Part shown: piece by piece, positions 27,110 to 35,335 of the stretch
Numbering within the stretch: position 1 is the first letter of the stretch
Layout: each line of letters starts with the position of its first letter
From: an uncultured Selenomonas sp.
GTDB lineage: Bacteria; Bacillota; Negativicutes; Selenomonadales; Selenomonadaceae
Reading direction: 5' to 3'
Length of the DNA: 64,000 bases
NCBI GenBank assembly: GCA_934202005.1
Contig: CAKPXP010000001.1
Span: 1 to 64,000, forward strand
Notes under the pieces: model-generated
What the model was told of the DNA's origin: nothing
Database searches by the model: none
What the model saw: only the letters and a program-made list of their open reading frames with translations
Translations under genes and position numbers: made by a program

Positions 27110-27688
27110 ATGGGGAAATGGGCGGTTATTTATTCTTCCGTGACGGGGAATACGAAGAAGATTGCCGAGGCGATGGCGGAGGCTGTAGGGGCGGACTGCG
27201 ATGTGTTCCGCGTGCAGGAGGCGCCGGAGGATGTGTCGGACTATGATGTGGTGCTGCTCGGCTATTGGCTGCGCCTCGGTGCGCCGGATCCGCTGATGCT
27301 CAAGTACCTGCCGAAGGTGCACGGCACGCGCGTCTGCTTTTTCCAGACGCACGGCACGGATCCCACGAGTGAGCATGCCGTGACGTCGTTCGCGCGCGCG
27401 GGCTATCAGCTCGGCGCAGACTGCGAGATCATCGGCACGTTCGGCTGCCGCGGCAAGATCCAGCCGGCGCTGCTCGCGAAGCGGAAGAACGCCGGGCCGG
27501 ACGATCCGCACGGCGGCGAGAAGAGCCGGGAGCGCTGGCGGCTCGCGTCGACGCATCCCAATGCCGCCGACGAGGCGGCGGCCAAGGAATTCATAGGCGA
27601 TATGCGGCGCAAGATTGCTTATAAGGAGAAGTATCTGGCGGCAAAGGCAGCGAAGCTCGCCGCGCTGCAGAAACGCGCAGAGGACTGA
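27110..27688 (+). CDS. Flavodoxin-family protein
   Basis: 192 residues. ATG 27110 follows GAGGAGG; the longer frame from 27080 is not favoured. The FMN phosphate-binding loop SSVTGNTKKIA (about 9-19) is the flavodoxin signature, followed by a second loop around GYWLRLGAPDP. The C-terminal 60 residues are charged and helical, beyond a minimal flavodoxin. Likely a cytoplasmic FMN electron carrier or small oxidoreductase; the partner is unknown. Confidence 0.8.
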   Translation: MGKWAVIYSSVTGNTKKIAEAMAEAVGADCDVFRVQEAPEDVSDYDVVLLGYWLRLGAPDPLMLKYLPKVHGTRVCFFQTHGTDPTSEHAVTSFARAGYQLGADCEIIGTFGCRGKIQPALLAKRKNAGPDDPHGGEKSRERWRLASTHPNAADEAAAKEFIGDMRRKIAYKEKYLAAKAAKLAALQKRAED

Positions 27689-27741
27689 GAGCGCGTGACT
27701 GGAATTGAATGACTTTTCATGACAATGATAGGCAGGCTTCA

Positions 27742-27770
27742 TTGACAATAGAGAAAATCAATGATAAAAT
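27742..27770 (+). promoter_or_regulatory. Sigma-A promoter of the GntP-like permease leader
   Basis: TTGACA (27742-27747), 17 bases, TAAAAT (27765-27770). Transcription from here gives a leader of about 220 bases before the permease. Confidence 0.8.
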
Positions 27771-27777
27771 TTTTATT

Positions 27778-27931
27778 GTGAGTTTTGCGATAACTTACAG
27801 GCATAACAAAACATGCAAGGGGCACTGGGCAATCGGTGCTTCTAGATCTCCGCGAGTGAGACAATAGGATTCCGTATGAAGATACGGTCAGAGGGGGCAG
27901 CCGGAGGAAGAAAACCGGCGCTCCTTTTTTT
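27778..27931 (+). promoter_or_regulatory. Structured leader with intrinsic terminator (attenuator or riboswitch candidate)
   Basis: Between promoter and gene lie a GCACTG/CGGTGC hairpin (27822-27839), a CCGTAT-GAAG-ATACGG hairpin (27872-27887), and a terminator: GGGGGC-A-GCCGG pairs with CCGGC-GCTCC (27893-27924), followed by seven T. The permease ATG is about 70 bases past the terminator. This is the layout of transcription attenuation. The aptamer part matches no riboswitch class that I could recognise. Confidence 0.65.
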
Positions 27932-27999
27932 GCGGAATTGCGAAAACGAAATTTCGTGTTTTGTCGTGTTTTATCGTTGAGAGGAGAGACTTGAGGTTT

Positions 28000-29415
28000 A
28001 TGGAGGCTTTTTGTATCGCAGTTGCCCTGCTCGGGCTCATGTATTTCGCGTATCGCGGCTGGTCGATCATCCTGATCGCACCGATGTTCGCTGGCATTGC
28101 AGCGCTCGCGAGCTCGTTCGGTATCCTGCCGACGTATACGGAGCTCTACATGACGCGTATGGCGGAGTATGTGAAGACGTATTATCCGGTGTTCTTGTTC
28201 GGCGCTGTCTTCGCGCGTCTCATGGAAAAGGGCGGTCTCGCGGCGTCGGTCGCGGGCAAGATCGTCGAGGTGCTCGGCGAGAAGCGCGCTGTGCTCGCCG
28301 TGCTCTTCGGCTGTGCTGTGCTGACGTACGGCGGCCTTTCGGTTTTCGTCGTCGCTTTCGTCATGTATCCGTTCGGCGCGTATGTGTTCCGCCAGGCGGA
28401 TATTCCGAAGCGCCTGCTGCCGGCGGCGCTCTGGATGGGTATCTTTTCCTTCGCGATGGTCTCGCTGCCGGGTACGCCGCAGATCCAGAACATCATTCCG
28501 TCCTCGTATTTCCAGACGTCGACCTGGGCGGCACCGGGCATCGGTCTCTTCGCCTCGCTGCTCTTCCTGCTCATCGGCTGGGGCTGGATCAGCCACCGCG
28601 CGAGGAAGCTCAAGGCGGCGGGCGAAGGATACGGCGCGCATACGGAGGGACGCAAGCGCCGCGAGCCGAAGATCAAGATTCCCTGGTATTGGGCGCTCGT
28701 ACCGCTCGCAATGGTCATCGTCATCAACGTGATCCTCTCGAATCCGTTCCACTGGTCGTGGGGCTATCATTGGGATCCTGAGAGCCTCGCGGTGTTCGAG
28801 CCGCTGCATCTCTCGCTGCTCGCGGCGAAGGTCGGCAAGATCTCCGCGATCTGGTCCATCAGCGTGGCGCTCATCCTGAGCTCCATTGCCGCCGCGTTCA
28901 TCGGCCGCAAGCGGTTCCAGGTCATGGACGGCTTCCTCGCGCCGATCAATTACGGCGCACTTTCCTCGGCGGCGGCCGCGCTCAACGTGGCGTCGGGCTA
29001 CGCGTTCGGCTGCGTGCTCACAACGCTGCCTGGATTCGCGCCGGTGACGGATATGCTCGTCGGTCTCGCGCAGTCGTTCGGCCCGCTCGTCTCGGCGGTC
29101 GTGACGACGAATATCATGTGCGGCATCACAGGGTCGGCATCGGGCGGCCTCACGATCGCGCTCTCGGCGCTCGGCGATCAGTGGATGCAGATGGCGCTCG
29201 CGCAGGGCATTCCACTCGAGGTCCTGCACCGCATCGTCGCTGTGGCGTCCGTCGGTATCGATCCCGTGCCGCACTGCGGCGCGCTCGTCACGCTGCTCGC
29301 GATCTGCGGCCTCACGCACAATGACTCGTATTACGACATCGCGGTCTGCATGCTGCTGAAGTTCTTTGTGCCGTATCTCTGTATCGTGTTCTATCTCGTG
29401 ACGCATATCGCATGA
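28000..29415 (+). CDS. GntP-like proton symporter/permease
   Basis: 471 residues from ATG 28000 (a TTG at 27991 in the same frame is nearer to the GAGAGGAGAG site and is an alternative). About twelve hydrophobic segments. The overall layout, the FLFGAVFARLMEKGGLAASVA segment and the late GLTHNDSYYDIAV segment resemble the GntP/ArsB ion-transporter superfamily (gluconate and carboxylate permeases). The substrate is unknown. It is transcribed alone behind a structured leader with a terminator, suggesting expression controlled by a ligand. Confidence 0.75.
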   Translation: MEAFCIAVALLGLMYFAYRGWSIILIAPMFAGIAALASSFGILPTYTELYMTRMAEYVKTYYPVFLFGAVFARLMEKGGLAASVAGKIVEVLGEKRAVLAVLFGCAVLTYGGLSVFVVAFVMYPFGAYVFRQADIPKRLLPAALWMGIFSFAMVSLPGTPQIQNIIPSSYFQTSTWAAPGIGLFASLLFLLIGWGWISHRARKLKAAGEGYGAHTEGRKRREPKIKIPWYWALVPLAMVIVINVILSNPFHWSWGYHWDPESLAVFEPLHLSLLAAKVGKISAIWSISVALILSSIAAAFIGRKRFQVMDGFLAPINYGALSSAAAALNVASGYAFGCVLTTLPGFAPVTDMLVGLAQSFGPLVSAVVTTNIMCGITGSASGGLTIALSALGDQWMQMALAQGIPLEVLHRIVAVASVGIDPVPHCGALVTLLAICGLTHNDSYYDIAVCMLLKFFVPYLCIVFYLVTHIA

Positions 29416-29431
29416 GTTGGCATTTTATAGA

Positions 29432-29481
29432 AGGGCATCGTCTGTCTGCCGCTTGGGATGACAGATGATGCTCTTTTTTTG
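29432..29481 (+). terminator. Terminator after the GntP-like permease
   Basis: GCATCGTCTGTC pairs with GACAGATGATGC, followed by CTCTTTTTTT. Confidence 0.88.
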
Positions 29482-29525
29482 TAGGGCGGTGCTGCAAATC
29501 GGCGCTGTCAGAAAGGGGGATCCTC

Positions 29526-30413
29526 TTGCAGTTACGCGGTGATCTATATCTTCTCGGCGCTGCCTTCATCTGGGGGACGACGTTCGCTTTCCAGGTCACA
29601 GGCATGGAGGAGCTCGGCCCGTTCGGTTATGCGGCCGCCCGCTATCTCCTCGGCTTTTTCTCTGTGCTCGCCATCTGGTATGGCTTCCGCACGCGGCGCG
29701 CACGCGCGCGCGCCATCGGCACATACGCGTCCGGGTGGAAGACAGGGCTTGCAGCAGGAGGCATCATGTTCATCGCCACGACGCTCCAGCAGGTGGGTAT
29801 GACGGAGACGACGGCGGGCAAGACGGCGTTCATCACGGCGCTCTACATCGTGCTCGTGCCGCTCGGCGCCGTATTCCTCGGCCGCAAGATCCGCCGGGAG
29901 AACTGGGCGGGCGCGGGGCTCGCCGTCGTGGGGCTCTATCTCCTTTCCCTGCATGGATCATTTTCTGTCGCGCACGGCGATGTCATCATCTTCATCAGCT
30001 CGTTCTTCTGGACGGCGCATATCCTCTTCGTGGATCGCTTCGCGGCGCGCGTGGACGCCATCGAGCTTTCCGTCGCGCAGATTTTCGTCTGCACGGTCGG
30101 GAGCATCGTGCTCGCGGCGCTCTTCGAGACGGTGACGGCACAGGCGCTCCTCCATAGCTGGCTGCCGATTTTCTACGGCGGCGTGATGTCGGCAGGCGTG
30201 GCGTTCACGCTGCAGATCCTCGGCCAGCAGTACGCAGAGCCGGGGCCGGCGGCCATCATCATGAGCTTTGAGTCGGTCTTTGGCGCCTTGGGCGGCTGGC
30301 TGCTGCTCGGCGAGGTGCTCACGCGCGTGGAGATCATGGGTTGCGTGCTCATGTTCCTCGGCATGCTCGCGACGCAGGTCGGGTTATTCCGGCGGCAGCG
30401 GCGCAGGGGATAG
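29526..30413 (+). CDS. EamA/DMT-family transporter
   Basis: 295 residues, TTG start at 29526 preceded by AAAGGGGGA. Ten hydrophobic segments in two EamA repeats; the first repeat opens with GAAFIWGTTFAFQV and ends with GKTAFITALYIVLVPLGAVF, the second contains AEPGPAAIIMSFESVFGALGG, both typical of the family. It probably exports amino acids or related metabolites; substrate not readable. This second EamA member is distinct from the one at 6394. Confidence 0.86.
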   Translation: MQLRGDLYLLGAAFIWGTTFAFQVTGMEELGPFGYAAARYLLGFFSVLAIWYGFRTRRARARAIGTYASGWKTGLAAGGIMFIATTLQQVGMTETTAGKTAFITALYIVLVPLGAVFLGRKIRRENWAGAGLAVVGLYLLSLHGSFSVAHGDVIIFISSFFWTAHILFVDRFAARVDAIELSVAQIFVCTVGSIVLAALFETVTAQALLHSWLPIFYGGVMSAGVAFTLQILGQQYAEPGPAAIIMSFESVFGALGGWLLLGEVLTRVEIMGCVLMFLGMLATQVGLFRRQRRRG

Positions 30414-30627
30414 TCTGGGGTACGGGAAGCGCAGGCTGCGGCGAAAGCAACGGAGATTGTTTTTGCCACAGCCTGCGTATTGTTTTTTCCGGCATGTCGT
30501 GCTATCATACATTCAGCTTATATTGCAAGGGACGAACGGATGTCCGTGTCCAGGACGGATGGGAGACGGACGATTGTCCCAGAGATGTGTATATTGTATA
30601 TAGAAATATGGGAGGATTGTTTTTTTT

Positions 30628-31974
30628 ATGGGACAAATGAATAAAGGCGATATCCTGGCAGTGGGGCTCATGATGTTCTCCATTTTCTTCGGGGCGGGGA
30701 ACCTGATCTTTCCGCCGGCGCTCGGACAGGCGGCGGGGAATCATGCGCTCATCGCGATGGTCGGATTTGTCGTGACGGGTGTCGGCCTGCCGCTCATGGG
30801 CATCACGGCGATCGCGATGCAGGGCGGCAAGTATGTCGAGTTCATGAACCGTAGGACGTATCCGTGGCTGGCCTCGGCTTTGTTGCTGATCCTCTACCTC
30901 GCCATCGGCCCGGTGTTCGCCGTGCCGCGCACGGGGGCCGTCTCGTTCGAGATCGGCATTCGCCCCTTTTTGTCGGAGGATGGCCTGATGCCGGGGCAGC
31001 TCGCCTATACGTCGGTATTCTTCCTGCTCACGGGGTATCTCGCGATGAATCCCAGCAAGCTCATGGATCGTGTGGGCAAATTCCTGACGCCGGCGCTGCT
31101 GCTCTTTCTGGCGATTCTTTTCCTCAAGTCGTTCTGGACGCCGCTCGGCGAGGTTCTTGACGCGACGGGAAGTTATATCGAGACACCGTTTGCGCAGGGG
31201 TTTCAGGATGGGTACCAGACGATGGATCTTCTGGCATCGCTCTCCATCGGTACGATTGTGGCGCAGAGCATCCGCATGAAGGGGGCAAAGGATGATGCGG
31301 CAGTCAGCCGCGTCTGCATCATCTCCGGGCTCATCGCGGTCGCGCTCATGGCCATCGTCTACGGCGCGCTCGCTTATCTCGGGGCGACGAGCGCTGGCGT
31401 GCTGGGGCAGTCGGAGAACGGCGGGCAGCTGCTCGCGCAGGCGGTGGATATTTTCTTCGGCGCGGCGGGGAATCTGCTCGTGGCCGTCATCATCGCGCTC
31501 GCGTGTCTCACGACGTCCTGCGGCATGATCACGGGGTCTTCGTGGTATTTCAACAAGGTGCTGAAAAACCGCGTTTCCTACGAACGCCTTGTCGTTTACA
31601 GCACGTTTTTCAGCTTCGTCGTCTCCAATGTCGGTCTCACGCAGATCATTGCGCTGTCGCTGCCGTTCCTGGTCAGCATCTATCCTGTCGTCATCGTGTT
31701 CGTTGTCTTGTCGCTGTTCGACCGATGGATCGGCAGGCGCGGCAATATCTATCGCTATGCAGTTGACGCGACGCTCGTCTTTGCCGTCATCGCTGGTCTG
31801 GAGACAGCGGGGTTCGTCATTCCGACTGTGCACGCGTTCCTCGTGGCGTATGTGCCGTTCTTTTCGATGGGGATGGGCTGGTTCGTGCCTGCGCTGCTCG
31901 GCGCTGTTATCGGGGTTTTCGTTCCGGCGGATGGGCCGCTGGCGCGGGCAGACGTTTCCTTACGGAACCACTGA
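30628..31974 (+). CDS. brnQ: Branched-chain amino acid carrier BrnQ
   Basis: 448 residues with about twelve hydrophobic segments. The start region MFSIFFGAGNLIFPPALGQ and the later ALACLTTSCGMITGSSWYF match the LIVCS family (BrnQ), sodium- or proton-coupled carriers of Leu, Ile and Val. GGGAGG lies 12 bases before the ATG. The last residues, including RNH and the stop, are read from a dispersed repeat element that begins at 31962, so the native C-terminal tail has been replaced by insertion. Confidence 0.9.
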   Translation: MGQMNKGDILAVGLMMFSIFFGAGNLIFPPALGQAAGNHALIAMVGFVVTGVGLPLMGITAIAMQGGKYVEFMNRRTYPWLASALLLILYLAIGPVFAVPRTGAVSFEIGIRPFLSEDGLMPGQLAYTSVFFLLTGYLAMNPSKLMDRVGKFLTPALLLFLAILFLKSFWTPLGEVLDATGSYIETPFAQGFQDGYQTMDLLASLSIGTIVAQSIRMKGAKDDAAVSRVCIISGLIAVALMAIVYGALAYLGATSAGVLGQSENGGQLLAQAVDIFFGAAGNLLVAVIIALACLTTSCGMITGSSWYFNKVLKNRVSYERLVVYSTFFSFVVSNVGLTQIIALSLPFLVSIYPVVIVFVVLSLFDRWIGRRGNIYRYAVDATLVFAVIAGLETAGFVIPTVHAFLVAYVPFFSMGMGWFVPALLGAVIGVFVPADGPLARADVSLRNH

Positions 31975-32124
31975 TTAATTCGGCACACCGTCTTTACGCG
32001 TCTGCACTGTCCTCCCGTCGTCGACAAATCCTCAGCGTAGCCCGCTACGCCTCCGGTTTGTCTCCTAGGGAGATACAGCGCATCCACGTAAATCCGGAGC
32101 ACCTCATTCAATCAGCGGTTCCTT
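31962..32124 (-). repeat. Dispersed foldback element, full copy 3
   Basis: Inverted relative to copy 1, same ends (GGAACCACTGATTAATT and the complement of AAGGAACCGCTGATT). The central hairpin differs (CGTAGC-CC-GCTACG on the plus strand) but still pairs. It supplies the brnQ stop codon. Confidence 0.9.
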
Positions 32125-32146
32125 ACCGGATCGCTGAGAGGCCACG

Positions 32147-32175
32147 TTGACAGATGTTTTTCTCGGCTGTATAAT
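32147..32175 (+). promoter_or_regulatory. Consensus promoter of a short transcript
   Basis: TTGACA (32147-32152), 17 bases, TATAAT (32170-32175): a perfect sigma-A promoter. The next intrinsic terminator is at 32300, giving a transcript of about 160 bases. Confidence 0.85.
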
Positions 32176-32208
32176 GAAAAACAAAAATCAGGCGGGGAGT
32201 GAAACAGC

Positions 32209-32268
32209 GTGAAGTTCGACGCGGTAAAGATTCTTTTGGCTTGTCTGACGGTGGTACTGTTTAGTTGA
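32209..32268 (+). CDS. Putative 19-residue hydrophobic peptide
   Basis: A GTG-started frame reads MKFDAVKILLACLTVVLFS: a short charged N-terminus and one hydrophobic stretch of about 13 residues. GGCGGGGA lies 11 bases upstream. It fills most of a short transcript with a perfect promoter and a terminator. Nothing else marks it as coding, so it may instead be a small regulatory RNA. It is too short for family assignment. Confidence 0.4.
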   Translation: MKFDAVKILLACLTVVLFS

Positions 32269-32299
32269 GCATGTTGGATGGCCTTCTGGTTCGTTGGGG

Positions 32300-32346
32300 A
32301 AGTGACGGGCAGCGATTTGCTGCTTGTCACTTTTTGCTTTTTTAGG
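32300..32346 (+). terminator. Terminator of the short transcript
   Basis: GTGAC-GGGCAGC pairs with GCTGC-TT-GTCAC around ATTT, then TTTTTGCTTTTTT. Confidence 0.85.
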
Positions 32347-32453
32347 AAACGCGATAAGGATTGGTATTTTTTCGCCTGAGGTAGCAGGATTCCTTTTTTT
32401 CGTGTAGAATAAAAGATAAGATACAGTAATAGACTGAGAGGGGTCTGATTCTG

Positions 32454-33605
32454 ATGATGGCAGATGATACGACGCTCAAGAGAGCGCGTGTGAAGATAAA
32501 GGTGGTCGGCATTGGCGGCGGCGGCAACAGCGTTCTGTTGCGTATGGCGAAGAGTGATTTCATCCATGCGCAGAACATCGAGGACATGGAGCTCATCGCG
32601 ATCAATACGGATGCCAAGCAGCTTGCAATGCTCGAGGATGCAGGGATTACATGCCTGCAGATCGGCGCGGCGATCACGCACGGACGCGGCACCGGCGGCA
32701 ATCTCGATGTGGGCGAGCAGGCGGCGAAGGCGGATGAGGGGAGGATCAAAGAGGCTCTCTCCGGTGCCGATCTCGTGTTTGTCACGGCCGGTATGGGCGC
32801 GGGAACCGGCACGGGCGTTGTGCCGGTGGTTTCGCAGATCGCCAAGGAGCTCGGTGTGCTCACCATCGGCGTGGTGACGCTGCCGTTCGCGTTCGAGGGC
32901 ACGCGCAAGAAGCGGCTCGCGGAAGCGGGGGTGCTGAAGATGCAGGGCTATATGGATGCTCTGCTCGCCATCCACAATGACAATCTCATGAAGCTCCCCG
33001 AGAATCGGAAAATCACGCTCGTGCAGGCGTTCAAGCTCGCGGATTCCGTGCTGGAGCAGGCCATCCGGTGCATCGCGGAGCTGATCCTCAAGACGGGCGT
33101 CATCAATGTGGATTTCGCGGATGTCACGACGATCTTCACGCAGAGTGAGGCGAGCGACGCGCTGCTCGGCATCGGCTGCGCGGAGGATGCGCAGAAGGCG
33201 GTCGAGCAGGCGGTGAAAAGCCCGCTCCTCGATAAGTCGCTCAAGGGCGCGCGCGGCGTCATCCTGAACCTCACGGGCGATGAGACCATGAGTCTGCTCG
33301 ATGTCGACAACGCGACGCGCTATATCTGCGAGCAGACGGATCCCGATGTCAATATCATCCTCGGGACGGTCATCGACGAGCAGATGAAAGGGCAGGTGCA
33401 GGCGACGATCATCGCGACGGATTTTGCCGGCAGCACGGCCATCAAGGCGCCGAAGCTCGAAGTGCCGCAGTCGAAGCTCCAGAAGCCGCAGCATTTCTCG
33501 CTCGACGCGCCGTCCTTCATGAAAAAGCCGGACCAGGCGGAGAAGCCGGGGGCGTTCGCGATTCCGGCATTTCGCATCGCGCCGGAGAATGGTGAAAAGA
33601 AGTAA
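32454..33605 (+). CDS. Divergent FtsZ-family GTPase, outside dcw cluster
   Basis: 383 residues of the FtsZ/tubulin family. GTP-binding loop GIGGGGNS (19-26), signature GAGTGTG at 115-121 (GGGTGTG in usual FtsZ), and the catalytic T7 loop NVDFAD at 218-223 are all kept, so polymerisation with GTP hydrolysis is plausible. The IPAFRIAPE end resembles the C-terminal peptide that binds FtsA/ZapA-type partners. Insertion/sequence changes such as RCIAELILKTG in place of QGISDLI set it apart. It is not beside ftsA or ftsQ. Likely a second FtsZ paralogue; whether it drives division is unknown. Confidence 0.82.
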   Translation: MMADDTTLKRARVKIKVVGIGGGGNSVLLRMAKSDFIHAQNIEDMELIAINTDAKQLAMLEDAGITCLQIGAAITHGRGTGGNLDVGEQAAKADEGRIKEALSGADLVFVTAGMGAGTGTGVVPVVSQIAKELGVLTIGVVTLPFAFEGTRKKRLAEAGVLKMQGYMDALLAIHNDNLMKLPENRKITLVQAFKLADSVLEQAIRCIAELILKTGVINVDFADVTTIFTQSEASDALLGIGCAEDAQKAVEQAVKSPLLDKSLKGARGVILNLTGDETMSLLDVDNATRYICEQTDPDVNIILGTVIDEQMKGQVQATIIATDFAGSTAIKAPKLEVPQSKLQKPQHFSLDAPSFMKKPDQAEKPGAFAIPAFRIAPENGEKK

Positions 33606-33609
33606 GCAG

Positions 33610-33643
33610 GCGCACGAGAAAGTCCCGCAGGACTTTGGTGCGC
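33610..33643 (+). other. Intergenic hairpin between ftsZ-like gene and tcdA
   Basis: Nested arms GCGCAC/GTGCGC and AAAGTCC/GGACTTT with a short loop and no T-tract. It may stabilise or process the message rather than end it. Confidence 0.5.
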
Positions 33644-33659
33644 AGCATAAGAGGAAGGT

Positions 33660-34436
33660 ATGCCATTGAGCAAGTTAGGAAGGTTTTCGCGCACGACGCT
33701 GCTGCTCGGCGACGCGGCCATGGAGAAGCTCGCCGCGTCTACGGTCGCGGTGTTCGGTGTCGGCGGCGTCGGCTCCTATGCGGCCGAGGGGCTTGCGCGC
33801 GCCGGTGTCGGCCACATTGTCCTCGTCGACAACGATCTCATCTGTCTTACGAATATCAACCGGCAGATCCACGCGACGACGCAGACGGTCGGGCGGAAGA
33901 AAACGGAGGCGATGCGGGAGCGCATCCTCGCCATCAATCCGCGCGCTGTCGTGGACTGCATCGAGGAATTCTACTTACCGGAGCGGGCGGAGAGGTTCTT
34001 CGCCCAGCATTACGACTATGTCATCGATGCCATCGATACGGTCACGGGGAAGATCCATCTCGTCCTCGCGTGCGGGGAGCGTCATATCCCCATCATCAGC
34101 AGCATGGGGGCGGGCAACAAGCTCGATCCGACGCTCTTCGAAGTCACGGATATCTACAAGACGAGCGTGGATCCCATCGCGCGCGTCATGCGCAAGAAGC
34201 TCAAGGAGCATCATGTAAAGAAGCTCAAGGTCGTCTACTCCAAGGAACGGCCGCTCTTCGTCCGGCAGAGCGGCTGCGGCGAGAACTGCATCTGTCCGCC
34301 GGGGGCGGCGAACAACTGCGAGAAGCGGCGCGCTGTGCCGGGATCGATCTCCTTCGTGCCGTCGGTCGTCGGTCTTATCCTCGCGGGGGAGGTCGTGCGG
34401 GATCTCGTGCATGCGAAGGTGGAGGTATCCGCTTGA
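33660..34436 (+). CDS. tcdA: tRNA threonylcarbamoyladenosine dehydratase
   Basis: 258 residues, an E1-like ThiF/MoeB-fold enzyme. The nucleotide site GVGGVGSYAAEGLARAG (about 25-41) and the CLTNINRQIHAT loop are clear; a cysteine cluster CGENCICP lies near 205. It matches TcdA (CsdL), which uses ATP to cyclise t6A to ct6A at tRNA position 37. No ThiS/MoaD-like partner is near, favouring TcdA over sulfur-carrier activation. GAGGAAGG precedes ATG 33660. Confidence 0.85.
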   Translation: MPLSKLGRFSRTTLLLGDAAMEKLAASTVAVFGVGGVGSYAAEGLARAGVGHIVLVDNDLICLTNINRQIHATTQTVGRKKTEAMRERILAINPRAVVDCIEEFYLPERAERFFAQHYDYVIDAIDTVTGKIHLVLACGERHIPIISSMGAGNKLDPTLFEVTDIYKTSVDPIARVMRKKLKEHHVKKLKVVYSKERPLFVRQSGCGENCICPPGAANNCEKRRAVPGSISFVPSVVGLILAGEVVRDLVHAKVEVSA

Positions 34437-34443
34437 ACGTGGG

Positions 34444-34507
34444 TTGACAGACCATATAAATCGTGCTAATATATCGTTTTTGCCTTTTTTCCATTTCGTG
34501 TTATAAT
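34444..34507 (+). promoter_or_regulatory. carD promoter region
   Basis: TTGACA (34444-34449), 17 bases, TAATAT (34467-34472). A second possible -10, TATAAT at 34502-34507, follows TTGCCT at 34480 with 16 bases between. Confidence 0.65.
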
Positions 34508-34553
34508 AGGAATAGAGTTGATTCGTATTATACATGAGTGGAGGTGCATTTTT

Positions 34554-35039
34554 TTGCAGGTCGGAGATAGGGTATTCTATCCGATGCATGGCGCGGGCGT
34601 CATCTCGGGCGTTGAGTCGTGCGAGGTTTTGGGCGAGAACAAGGACTATTTCGTGCTCAAGATGCCGATGGGCAATCTCAAGGTCATGATTCCACAGGAT
34701 AATGTGGAGAATCTCGGACTGCGGGAGATCATTTCGCGGGATCAGGTCGAGGACATCCGCACGGTGCTCAAGGATAAGCCGGAACGTGTGCTGGGCAGCT
34801 GGAACAAGCGGTTTCATGCCATCCTGGAGCGCATGAAAAAGGGGGACATCCTCGATGTGGCCGCGGTGATGCGCAATCTGAGCCTGCAGGATCGCCACCG
34901 GAAGATCTCGAGCGGTGAGCGGCGTCTCATGGATCTCGCGCGGCAGATGCTCGTGAGCGAGCTCGTCTATGCGTGTGACAAGACACCAGCTGAGGTCGAG
35001 CAGTGGATTGACGACCAGCTGGAGCGGAAATCAGCATGA
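34554..35039 (+). CDS. carD: CarD-family RNA polymerase-binding regulator
   Basis: 161 residues from a TTG at 34554, chosen because GTGGAGGTG is about 9 bases upstream and the protein then opens VGDRVFYPMHGAGVI, the normal CarD start. Residues 1-60 are the RNA polymerase-interacting domain, the rest a helical DNA-binding domain (EVIQWIDDQLE-like end). CarD stabilises open promoter complexes. It heads the conserved yacL-ispD-ispF neighbourhood. Confidence 0.88.
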   Translation: MQVGDRVFYPMHGAGVISGVESCEVLGENKDYFVLKMPMGNLKVMIPQDNVENLGLREIISRDQVEDIRTVLKDKPERVLGSWNKRFHAILERMKKGDILDVAAVMRNLSLQDRHRKISSGERRLMDLARQMLVSELVYACDKTPAEVEQWIDDQLERKSA

Positions 35040-35335
35040 TAATTGCTGCGGGCAGGCAGAGGAACCGTGTTCCTTGTTTGGATGTGGCGTGAAGCCTTTT
35101 GGGGCGCGCAGATGGGGTGTTGTCCGGCAAGGGAGCTGCCGCTCTCGTGGCGCTTCGCAGCGCGGCGGCGCGGTGTTCCAGGAACCGGCGGCATTCCCTG
35201 TCGGCGCGCTCTTTTTTGGCCGCAGATGCTGCCGGATGGCTCATTGGAGGGAGGCAAAGGCTCTTTGCCGGTCTCGTCGCGTCCCTCGGGAGCCGGGCGT
35301 GTGAGTTGGTATTTTTCAGGAGGTGAGGGTCATTG
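35040..35335 (+). other. 296-base gap with no recognised gene
   Basis: Several frames are open across parts of it, but codon use and composition look random and no family is recognisable. It has small hairpins, for instance around GGCAAAGGCTCTTTGCC near 35255. It separates carD from yacL, which are usually close. Confidence 0.4.
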
